From Filobasidium wieringae (Eukaryota > Basidiomycota > Tremellomycetes > Filobasidiales > Filobasidiaceae): DNA of 64,000 nucleotides. Below, piece by piece: positions 43,687-53,518 of this stretch (position 1 is the first letter of the stretch; each line of letters opens with the position of its first letter). Both the position numbers and the translations under genes were made by a program. Location of the stretch: positions 558,001-622,000 of the forward strand of contig BCIV01000007.1 in NCBI GenBank assembly GCA_001600055.1, written 5' to 3'. The notes below the pieces were generated by a model that was given only the letters and a program-made list of their open reading frames with translations, was not told the origin of the DNA and made no database searches.

Positions 43687-46600
43687 ATGCAGAACCAGAA
43701 CAAGCCCAAGCAGTCAGGTGGGAACCAAGGAGGACCTAGGTGAGCATTCCCCTCTCCCCTTACATCCCATCCCGTATAATTCTCCGATACTCATCAATCA
43801 ACTTGAACTCGAGCAGGAGGGGATCTTGGAGAGGGCCAAATGGTGCGGGAGGTAACGGGAACCCCAATGGGCCTAGGAATTCTTCTGGAGGTGGAGGTGG
43901 GACGAGTGGGATGGTTCGGGTGAGTTCAGATTTGAGCCGTTAGGCCTACAGATGACTGATCGGATCGGATCGGTATTCGTTCCAGCTCGGATCCTGTGAG
44001 TCCGATCAGTAGAGGCTTGTGTCGCTAACCTAGCTAACCCTATTGTAATCGAACTCACAGCTCCGAGTGGTCAGATGAGGACGGATGTCGATATCTCTTC
44101 CTCCCGACCCTCAGCCGGTCCCAATTCAGGTAACGGCAGATTCAGGGAACTGCAACCCTGGGGAGCGAGTCCAGGTGCAGGAGGATCTCCGGCCGGTTTG
44201 AACTCTAATACCAGTTCTCACTTCCCTTCCCTCGGATCGAATCAGCAACCTGGATCCGTTTCTCCTCAACCTCAGCAGCAGCAACAGCCATCCCAACAAA
44301 GCCCTTTGGCAGGATTGATGAATGCTATCGGTCTTTCCCCCTCTTCCCCCTCTCCCTCTCCTAACCCCTCGAATCAGACCAAAGCTCAGAAAGATGCCGA
44401 GACGTTCGGAGCGTTGGCCTCAGAGTACAACAACGTAGGACAATGGGACCAGTTTGCGGAGAACGCCAAGAAGTTTGGAACGAGGACTGATTATGATGAG
44501 AACCTCTATACCACCCGTCTTAACCGGGGGAAAGGGAAGGATTGGGATGATAAGGTCAAGATGGCTGAACAGCTCGAGAGGGAGATCTTGGGAGGGAAGA
44601 GCGAGAATAGTCACATCGCCGAGGAAAGGGGGCAAGTTGGTGCGGGCGAGGAGTTGGACGAGGAGGATAAGTGAGCATGAGTTCGATCTCTCAGTCAGGA
44701 TGACAGGAATACTGATCTTGTTCGGCAGATACTCTGGAGTGAGAAGGAAAAAGGGAGGGAACGCCTATGTTCCTCCTGCTCTGCGACGTATCGTCTCTCC
44801 CTCGCAATCTAACGAGACACCTCTGCCCTCTGTCGATGAGGCCACTCAGCCAACTGTCAAGATCGAAGCACCCAAGGAGGACGCAAAGCAAGAGGAGCAG
44901 AAGGTTCCGGTCGTCAATGTCATTCAGGCCGACACGGACAAGGAAAAGAAGGAAGAGAAGAAGGAGAATAGGACTCCTGAAAAGTTGAGGACTGTAGGTG
45001 TCGTCGACGTCGAGACGAATACTCTTATTGGTGAACTGACAGTTGGTCGGTCCTGCTAGGGAACGCCTCGAGGCTCAGGAGCGATCAAGGGGGACATCCA
45101 AGGATTTGTCGAGCATGAAAAGGAGAAACTGCAAAAACAGAGGGAAAACATGCAAAACATGGCGAAAGCCGAGAGGGAGAGGAAGGTGGCCGAGTTGAAA
45201 AAGTTTGGTGCGACTTTCAAGGTGAGTCCTCAGAATTACCATGTGCAGCAAAATCGGACAACTGAGCTTATAGCCACGTACCGCTCGGTCAGATCCCTAG
45301 AGCTAAAGGTTCTGAAACCCAATCTACCCCTTCGGGTGGATCGCTGAGGACTTCCCCTGCTGCTCCCGCATCCAAAGCTCTCGCTGGAACTCCTTCCGCC
45401 CAGCCTACTCCAAAACCCGCTGCAGCTCAACCCGTCGTTGCTGCCAATCAACCGAAACCAAAGGTGAAAATGGTGATCCCCGAAATCCCTCCTTTCCAGC
45501 GTGCGGGCAAAACAAAACCTTCCCCTATTCCCATCGAGCCTACTGCCGATCTTCCCGTGCCAGTCGTCAAGGCGGAGGATGCGGCGGTGGCTCCGGTCCC
45601 TGGCGCGGTGAAGGAAGAAGCGGCTTCTTCCGTCGCCTCTCCTGCAGCAGGCGTCGCAAAGCTCAACCCTGGTGCCTCCACCTTTGTCTTCAAGCCGAAC
45701 CCAAAGGCCTCGAACTTTACCCCGGTGAGCTCTCAAACGATCCTTGGTGCGTTACGTCTCGTACTTACGACTAGTTACTACAGGGTGGAGCGAGCGCTGA
45801 TGCCAAGAAGGCGCCTTCAATCGTGAGTATTCGTTTGTCCCGTTGCGCCGTTTGCTCTACCTGACGCGATATCTCTACGTTAGGTCGCTGACGGTACTGT
45901 AGCTGCCCAGCCTTCCATCCCGCCCGCCGTCGCGAGGAATCCATTCTTTGGAACACAGACACCTAAACGTACTCCCGGTGTTAGCGTGAACGTCAGGGAA
46001 GACTTTAATCCGTTCAGAGGCAAAGTGGTCGATGCGAAGAACATTCGTCAGTCGGTTTCAGTTTTCTCTTCCTTCCCACTAAGCCTTATCATGTTTTGGT
46101 GAACGAACAGCTGTCAATTGGCCATTCGCTGGGAAAAAGTTCTTGTCGGCGTTGCACCCGACCGGAGCATACATGACCGCTCCTCCTATCGGAATGGAGG
46201 AGGAACAGATGGTCATGCAAGGTCACCCGGGTGCACCCATGATGAACCAGTTCGCAATGGGACCTAACGGGCCTTACCCGCCTTACCGAGTCCAGCCGCA
46301 GGTGAGGGTTTTCATCTGCCAATCAAGTGGATCTTGAGTGGGTCACTGATGTGATGCTGAGGGACAGGCTGGGTTCCCTATGCCTGGAAGTCCGGCTCAG
46401 CCGGGTATGCCGAACGGGCATTTCACACCTTATGGGCCTGCTGGAGGGTTCTATGTGCAACAGGGAGGTCCTAATATGGGAGGTAAGCAGTCTCGAGAGG
46501 CGAGAAACGGCTCTGTTGAAGTCTAAGTACTGTATCTGTCTCAGGTCCTGGAGCTCCGAACCTTTTCACTCAAGGACCTCCACGTGAGTCGTGCCGATCG

Positions 46601-46909
46601 TTTTCATGTTTGGCTGAGTATGAGACTGATAGTGTGGTTCTCTAGCGTTCGGTAACAATCCCGGACCTGGCTCGCCTATGATGGTGAATAACGCCATGTT
46701 ACGGCCAGCCGGGAACCCGGTGTATTACGTCCAACCTCCTGTGATGTCGCATCGTACGTCGATTCGCGATGATTCGGCTTGAACGCTTCGTTCTGCTGAT
46801 ACATAGGTACCCTGATCGTGTTGTAGCTGGGTCACCTCATCCGTACCCTGCTTTACCACAAGCCGGGCTCTCGCTGCATCCACCTCCAGGTCCAGGTCCG
46901 AACGTATGA
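43687..46909 (+). CDS. PBP1: Ataxin-2 homologue PBP1 (LsmAD domain, PAM2 motif)
   Basis: A multi-exon gene runs from ATG 43687 (MQNQNKPKQSGGNQGG) to TGA 46907. A short RG/G-rich N-terminus is spliced, probably through a 10-nt micro-exon (43986-43995), to MRTDVDISSSRPS. The LsmAD domain is clear: WDQFAENAKKFGTRTDYDEN, LYTTRLNRGKGKDWDD, ENSHIAEERG and DEEDKYSGVRRK. A C-terminal element of the domain, ERKVAELKKFGATFKIPR, lies near 45180-45300. A PAM2 motif, KLNPGASTFVFKPNP (about 45660), is the docking site for the MLLE domain of poly(A)-binding protein. The tail is Gly/Pro/Met-rich and prion-like. Pbp1 binds Pab1, regulates polyadenylation and forms stress granules that restrain TORC1. I could not find the N-terminal Sm-like fold usual in ataxin-2, so it is either lost or very diverged. 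Confidence 0.85.
43986..43995 (+). other. PBP1: Probable 10-nt micro-exon of PBP1
   Basis: The bases CTCGGATCCT are flanked by TTCCAG and GTGAGT. Exon 2 ends in phase 0 at 43919 (ATG GTT CGG). Inserting the 10 bases and joining to 44061 gives L-G-S-S-P-S-G-Q followed by MRTDVDIS in frame. The two introns become 66 and 65 nt, the usual size here. The alternative is one 155-nt intron ending at GGTCAG 44074. Confidence 0.6.
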
Positions 46910-47319
46910 GACGGAAGAGAAGGAAGAGAAGGATAGGAGGTATAGATCGGGCGACGGGATAGAGGAGAGGAAGAGGTTTAACCGGTGTAACGAAGAGCAG
47001 AGGTGGAGATCGGCACGATGAGCGATGGAATCACAACTTGCATGGTCTTGCTTGATCGCGGGAGAGGCACGTGATGTTGTTTACGATGTGATCGGTCGGT
47101 CCCGTCTGCCAAGCGCGTGGCTGTGGGGAAGATGGCGCGCGAGGGGACAATGGCCGCGAGTTGGATTTACAGCCACAGCGGCTGATTGTCATTTGATCAC
47201 ATCGACCACACACTTTTCCATCTTCACAGCAGATAGTTATACCTCTTCACATCATCTCTCCCTCTCTCTCTCCTCTCTACTCTCTCTCTCTCTTCTCATC
47301 GGAAACCTCGTCTCTCACA
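46910..47319. promoter_or_regulatory. Promoter of the GPI-protein gene with a long CT tract
   Basis: From about 47225 to 47303 the plus strand is almost pure pyrimidine (repeated CTCTCTC units), ending 15-20 bases before the ATG at 47320. Such CT blocks mark the core promoter of strongly expressed basidiomycete genes. The upstream part is GC-rich without a supported frame. Confidence 0.55.
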
Positions 47320-48209
47320 ATGTTCGCTACTCTTTCAACCATCGCTTTGGCCCTTCTCGGGACGGCTGCCGCTCAGATCCAGATCATCTCTCCCTCCACT
47401 GATATCTTCTGGGTGAGCCGAACTGTCCATGTCTATCGCCAAGACGACACACGCATACTAATGAATTCCCATCCACCCGCAGGTCGCTCAAAGTTCCAAC
47501 AACCTCGTCTGGACCGGAACTTCTCCCCAGATGTTCACCGTCTTGTGAGTCATCTCCGATCCGCGCAGATCCCTTCGTTCGCCGTGTTGATCTCCTCTCG
47601 ATCGGTCTTTTCGAACAGCATTGCCAACCCAAACACTCAGCTTTTGAGCGACAAGACTGCTTTGGTCGCTACCTGTAAGTAACGTATGATCCTATCCTGA
47701 TGTCCAAAGGATTCGGAAAAAGTAAAGGATGGGTGTTTGATCCTTTTGTCTTCTCCTCTCTTCACGTCGCAGTGGAAGCTTCCCGTGCGTCTTACTCTAT
47801 GACTCCTGGAAGTGCTCCCGCTGGAACTGGATATACCATCCAAGTGAGCCTCATACGTCCGACATCCTCTACCTGTTTCCTGCTAATCTCTACCATCAAC
47901 GCCGGCTGCGGCCTTTAGTTTACCGATATCACAAACTCCTCCAACATCTACGCCGAATCCCAGCCCTTTGAACTCAAAGCCCTCGGAGCTTCTTACCCTA
48001 CCGTCTCCCCCTCCGCTCTCGCCTCTACCAGCTCGGGGGGCGCGGTTTCTTCAGGGACGGCTGTCAGTTCCACCTCGGCCGCCTCTTCAGGAACCCCTGC
48101 GACCAGTTCTGGAGCTGCCGTCAAGGCCATGAAGGGGGAGGTGTGGATGAAATTGGGCGCGCTCGGGTTGGCCGGTGCTGGAGTCGTCGTTGGGGGGTTG
48201 ATGATCTAG
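47320..48209 (+). CDS. GPI-anchored Ser/Thr-rich surface protein (Kre9/Knh1-like fold)
   Basis: Five exons encode 190 residues: 47320-47412, 47483-47544, 47619-47674, 47773-47843 and 47919-48209 (TAG). A signal peptide, MFATLSTIALALLGTAAA, is followed by QIQIISPSTDIFW, LVWTGTSPQMFTVFI and TGYTIQFTDITNSSNIYAES. This is the beta-sandwich pattern of the Ser-Thr-rich GPI-anchored family related to yeast Kre9/Knh1. A Ser/Thr/Ala-rich stalk (residues ~125-160) and a C-terminal hydrophobic tail (LGALGLAGAGVVVGGLMI) indicate a GPI anchor. Relatives occur in the fungal cell wall and are often abundant. The strong CT-rich promoter supports high expression. No enzymatic residue is apparent. Confidence 0.85.
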
Positions 48210-49330
48210 CCTCCATCTCATCCTGTTTAGTCCTCTCGCCCGGTTGTTTTTGGTACCCTTACGTATACGTTCTTCCATGTCCCCATGTCACGCCCGGGTC
48301 CTCGTCCTTGTCATAAAATTATAACGATACCATCCCACGACCAACCCCCGCTCGTTCGGACCGGACCGGATCATCGGTCCTTCCCCAATGCCAATTCCCC
48401 TTCCCTTCCTGGTCTCCTACACTCATAGTGCCCCGTCCTACTCTCCGTCTTCGAGATCCGCTGCGTGAAACTAGGTCGAGGTTTCTGACTGACCGGACGA
48501 TCCGGGTAGGTCGGAGAGGTTTGGGCGTACGGGCGAGACGGATGGGGTTGTTTGTGACGATAACCCCCTCGAGCCCTGTATCGATCTGAATCGTGCGTGA
48601 ACGAATGAACGCTGGGGGTAGTTTGACACCGCGTTGGGGAGATTGGGGAGCGATATGACCGGAGGGGATGGGTGGGGTGATACTGACAATTCCCTCGGTG
48701 GGATAAACAACGGATGCACACGGGGGGGGGTCGCTATCAGTTCGGCTCTAGTATACGAAAGGGGGGGGGGGNGGGAAGGCCTCACGCATCGGATCGGGTA
48801 TCGAGCGGGATGAATGTCGGTACAACCAATTCAGAAAGATTCTCATACGATATGGCTGTAGATGAAGTGGGAACATGTTGTTATCGAATGGTCTGATGAG
48901 GATGTCGGTATGTCGATCCGGACCGAGAAGAACGGGTTGTGGCGACGAATTTTGCCACTCCGCGTGAGTTCTCGGTGGGATTCGTTGGCTTCGAGGGCGT
49001 GTAGGCGAAAGAGAGATATCATGGTCGTAAAAGATGAGTGGTCAGATATTCTCGTACCCATGTTCAGTGCGATGTACGAGCTTGATCCCGAGGTAGATGA
49101 GTGGCTGGAAAGTGGAGATGTTTCGGTTGATTGTGATCGCTGGGCAGTGAACACCTGAAACGGTGTGTGAACCGGGTGTCTGCGCGTATTCGAGGTTCAG
49201 TGACGCGTGACGTAATCGACTCAGCTCACCTCGCTCACTCGCTCGGCCATGTTCTCGCCCTCGCAACGTCGTCGACCTTGTCGTCCCTCGCTCTGACAGC
49301 GCCAACACCACCACCGCCACCACCAATGCC
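48210..49330. other. Unresolved region with competing frames on both strands and an assembly ambiguity
   Basis: The minus strand holds an open frame from about 49050 down to TAG near 48474 (about 190 codons), containing PVLLGPDRHTDILIRPFDNN and NWLYRHSSRSIPDPM and then a Pro/Ser-rich tail. It runs straight through a G homopolymer with one N (about 48762-48777). The plus strand holds a 98-codon frame, 48862-49158, with WSDILVPMFSAMYELDPEVD. Both use codons like real genes; only one can be right over most of the length. Neither has a family I recognise. The homopolymer suggests that the assembly is weak here. Confidence 0.3.
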
Positions 49331-52300
49331 ATGAACACTCCACCTCGTACAATCTCCCACTCCCACTCAACCCCATCCTCATCCTCCTGGTTGAACACGC
49401 TCGCAGACGGTCTCACCTGGATCGAAGTACAAGGTGGAAACGTCGTCACCCAGGCCACCCAGCCTGGTGGGATCGGGGAGACCATTCGGGGCGGGTTACA
49501 AGGGGTCGGAGGCGTCGTTCAAGGAGGTCTGGGGAGGAGGGGAGAGGAGGGGGATGCGAGGGGGTCTTTCGGAGAGACCGCGGGGAGGAGGATCGGGAGA
49601 CCGGGGTCGTTCTTGGGACTGATGAGACCCAGCTCTTTTTCTCAAGTACAATCACAATCACAATCGCAGGGGCAAAATCAAAATCAAAATCAATCGATCT
49701 CTCAGGCATCGAATTCCTCCCGCTCGTCCACTCCGGATTTACCTTCCCTTCCCTCACCCCAACTCACACCCACCAGAGGCCCGGCCGCTCCGTCCAATTC
49801 CTCCCGACTACCTCGACAATTAGGTCCTCCCCCCTCCCAAACTCAGCCAGATGTAGGACCCCTGAACGCTCGTCCGGAATTGGGAGCATCCGTTTCGGAC
49901 TCTGCCACCATCACCTCCCGAACCGGGTCGGGCAGTTCGACGCCCACTCGTTCAGGATGGATGAACGAGAGGTTACGTTCGAGCTTTGATGGGGGTGACG
50001 GTCGGTCTCTAGTCCCTACACTTACACCGGATAGGACGTCCGAGAGAAAAGGAATGACCCATTCGAGCAGTACGAATTCCCTCTACTCCCACCCTCCTTT
50101 GCATAAACCCGGCACGATCGATCTAGGTGACGGGATGGAACGATCTCATTCCTACTCCTCCCCCTCCCCCTCGAGCACCAAGACGAAAGACCTCAACCTT
50201 CATTCCCAACCTCCAATCCCCAGTCGAACGAGTTCCAAATCCCTCGCCCTCCCTCCCCCCCTACAATCCACCCGCTCGACCCCGGCCCCGTCCAACCTAT
50301 CCCGTATAAGCCGTACGACCTCCGGGCCCATCTCCAACCTCTCAGGGCAAGGGGGGAACCCCTCCGATCTCTCCCCGACCAATTCCCTGCGGGCCAAACA
50401 GAGGCTCTATAAACCTGGGTTTCAGCCGGCGCCTACTAGGAACGACCGGACGGGGGAATACGAACAGGCACGTAAGAGGTGGGGAGTCGAGAGGGGGAGG
50501 GAGGAGGGGAGGTTGGGGAGGAGGTGGGGGAAGGTGAGTCGCGGCTGGGGGTGGGGGGGTGGGGGGTAGGAAAGGGGGGTCTGATTCTTCTTCCTTTTTC
50601 TTGTGGGGGGTTGGTTCTAGTTGGTCGATTTACACTTTAATCCTAATATGGTAGGGATCGATCCTACCTCTGCATCAGAACCGACGAAACAGGCTTCATC
50701 TTCACCCAGGAAGACGGGTATGACACGTTCGACCTCCAACTCGTCCACCCTCTCCCTTCCCTCCCGCTCCATCCTCCCTTCCCTCTCCCTCACTTCGCTG
50801 CCGAAAGTATCGGACAGGCTGACCGCCACGCTCGACAACGTCACCCCTCAAAACGTCTGGCGTGGGTTCAGGAACGTCACGGGCGTAGGGGTGGAGCAGG
50901 TACAGCTGGAACTGAAGCGAGAGGTCGAGAGGGGTCTGGTCGTCTGGGAGGAAGATGGGGATGTCAAGAGGTGTAGGATCTGTCAGTGAGTCGGGCGTGC
51001 TAGTCGATCGGATCGAAATGGAGCTGGATTCGGGACCTGGAGCTGATCGGGAGTGCGGGCTTTTGGTGGGATGGATGGGTAGATCGATCTTTTCGTTGAC
51101 TAATAGGAAACATCATTGTCGCCTCTGTGGCAGGATCGTCTGTTCCCTCGCACCCACGCCTCTGAACATCTTGGCCCTCACCAAACCCCTTACGAACTCG
51201 GACGGGACGGATAGAGGTTCGAACCCCCGTACGGGTCTTCCTATCGGTACGAGACGGGAGAAATGTTCCCTCCTGCTCGTGGCCGATTGGAGGACGGGGA
51301 GGGGGGAGGAAGTGGAGGAAGGGTTCGTAGGATGGATGAGGATCGGGAACGACAAGAAGGGGGAGATGACGGAGGTCAAGGATAAAGAGGGGAGGAGGGC
51401 GGACGAGGTTCAGGTCAGAGGGGTAAGGTGTTGCTCGGAATGCTGGAAGACGGTCTCGTGAGTGCCCTTTGATGATCTGTTACCGTTGCTCTTACCGGAG
51501 GAGTTGAACCGATAAACTCGTTTATAGGCGAAAGCAGAAGATGATCGATCGAGGGCAGGTATCGAGGTTCTCCAAGTTGTATGCGGTACGTCTCGTCTCC
51601 GTCTCGTATCGGAGCAGCTGGACCGCTTTACTGAAAAGATGGTTCACGATACAGGCGTTGAAATCACTCGAAAGTGAAATCCAGGAAGCTCTTCCGGAAT
51701 TCCACGAACTGATGGAAGATCTCAGGTGATTCTCGACTTTCCCTTCGACCCCTCCATCGCCGCGTTCTAACACCACCCTTCTACCTTCCCACCTTCAGCC
51801 AAGACCCGAACTTTTCAGCGACCGTCCCCGTAAACCTGATCAGCCTACACAAAGACCTGGTCGCGCTTTTCGCAGAGTACGACGCGTTCAGTAAGAGGAT
51901 CAGGAGTCATCCGTGTGATCGAGGGAGTGCGCAGGAGAGGGTGCAGATGGCCATCACACGACAGGCCGGGATGTTTATGGCAAGAGAGGCAGGAAGCTTG
52001 CAGGTCAGTCCCTCGCGTCTTTTTATCAAAGAACGATCGATCGTGGAGGGACTGAACGTTGGAGAGTGTTTGTAGATGTTGCCGAAGTTACAGAAACAAC
52101 GACATAAACGTGCGAATTCGTCGATCGCTTCCGGGTCGTCGACCCCGCTTGGAGCGTCCGATGCTGCTTCCCTTACGAGCGTCGCGATTCAGAACCAAAC
52201 GAACGGGAGGATCGGGGAGGACGAATTGGCCGTCTCCATCCAGCCGTTATTGGAGCAAGAGGCTCAATTGGAGTACGTTCCCTTTCTCGGTCGGCTCGAA

Positions 52301-52453
52301 GATCGAACGGCTCGTGCTGACTCGCTCGATCGCTCGCACAGAACCTTTATCGCTCAAGCGAACGGTCAGAGGAAATTCGAGGATGCCAAGACCCTGACGA
52401 TCAGTTTAGAAGAGTTGCGCGAGGAGATTGGAAGGATCGTCTCTTCCGCATGA
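49331..52453 (+). CDS. VAC1: FYVE-domain vacuolar sorting protein VAC1/PEP7 (rabenosyn-like)
   Basis: Eight exons encode 861 residues: 49331-50533, 50621-50985, 51083-51457, 51528-51585, 51655-51725, 51799-52003, 52076-52272 and 52342-52453. About 480 residues are disordered and Ser/Pro-rich, with a run of alternating Gln/Ser/Asn near residue 110. Then comes a FYVE finger: CRICQSIFSLTNRKHHCRLC followed by GRIVC. The second half, GVRCCSECWKTVS, is reached only after about 90 extra residues. After it, MIDRGQVSRFSKLY and ALKSLESEIQEALPEFHELM match the rabenosyn/Vac1 helical region. The C-terminus EQEAQLETFIAQANGQRKFE matches the family's Rab-binding coiled coil. Vac1 links PI3P, Rab5/Vps21 and the SM protein Vps45 for Golgi-to-endosome fusion. 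Confidence 0.82.
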
Positions 52454-52595
52454 TGTAGAGGTGTCTTTTGTTGCGGGGAAAAAATGGTTGTCACCTTTTG
52501 TTGGGGAAATCAGGTTGTATGGTCGTGTTCGTTATATCATATCAGGGGGTATATGGTCGAGGTCATACCTCTGTCTGTCTGAAACTGGAAACCCC

Positions 52596-53391
52596 TTAAT
52601 CCCACGCCCCACCCCTCCTCATCCCCTTTTTACTACTTCTCTTCGTCTTCTCCTCTTTCCTCCTCCTCTCTTCTCGCTTGATCAACCCCTTTACCTTTTC
52701 CTTCTGTACCTCACTGGTAGGCGTGACGATACACGTCTCGGAGGAAGAGACGATGAGGTCGTGTAGTTTTTCGATCGCTAGTTCACGGTTCTGAGCGGCG
52801 GAACGGGTGGTTGATGAGGAAAGAAGGATGGAGGGGGGTGAGGTGGAGAAGTAAGGCTGTAAGGGGAGGGTCGTATGCGTGAAGATCAGGCAGGCGCGGA
52901 GTGAGGAGGGAGGAGGGAAGATCGAGTGCTCACTGATCGTTTGAGAGGGGGGAATGTGAAGGAGGGTAACCATGGGGTTCCAGAAGCATCAGGGGGAGGA
53001 GGAAGAGGCATTCTCAGCATCGCCTTTGTGCTCAACTTGTTCACGTTCTGGTCGATCACCCGAGTGAAAGATTGGGATTCAGCGTCTCCCACGTTCTCTC
53101 CTGATCAGTGGAGTAGTATCAAGAAGAGTGGCTCACCTGTCCACCAGGACCTGAGGATCGAGTCATACTGATCTCATAGGCATTCTTGGGGATCGTACCC
53201 GGACCGGATTGTTTGAATGACGATAACCATCTTGTGGCTTCCAAGTGATCGGTGTCGGATTTCAACTCGGGTGGCAGCGATTGGCTGGAATAGAGGCGGC
53301 TGCTGAGGAGATGCACTGGGATCTGCCATTGATTCGCTGCGATGGTTTTGGTGATCGAATTGTACATTTTCAGGTTGAAAAGTGGTTTCAT
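52596..53391 (-). CDS. Mitochondrial GGQ peptidyl-tRNA hydrolase (ICT1/PTH4-like)
   Basis: Three exons on the minus strand encode 209 residues: 53391-53137, 53047-52934 and 52856-52596 (TAA), all in phase. The N-terminus MKPLFNLKMYNSITKTIAAN with LLSSRLYSS looks like a mitochondrial presequence. The catalytic block SMTRSSGPGGQ joins across the first intron to NVNKLSTKAMLRMPL, the standard GGQ-domain sequence of the ICT1/ArfB/YaeJ class of release factors. The C-terminal tail is strongly basic (KREERRRKEEKTKR and KKGMRRGG), as in this class, where it inserts into the mRNA channel of stalled ribosomes. The protein should hydrolyse peptidyl-tRNA on stalled mitoribosomes. A TTG-started extension upstream exists but ATG 53391 is the natural start. 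It is convergent with VAC1, 142 bp apart. Confidence 0.88.
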
Positions 53392-53518
53392 CGATTGCTG
53401 AGACGAATTCTCGTTCGACGTTTCGCTCAAATCCGCAGCGTCGTTTCACGTTCATCTCGTCCAATTCCCTCCCTTCCAACCCAGAACTCATGCCATCACT
53501 TCCACTCACATACCACAC

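Noticed and set aside
51205..51245. GGTTCGAACCCCC, resembling a tRNA T-arm
   Set aside because: It lies in the VAC1 coding sequence, has no A-box or acceptor stem pairing at the right distance, and is explained as codons.
51586..51654. Reading through 51586-51654 in VAC1 as coding (the frame stays open for 69 nt)
   Set aside because: The segment begins GTACGT and ends ATACAG; removing it joins KLYA to ALKSLESEIQEAL, as in the rabenosyn/Vac1 family.
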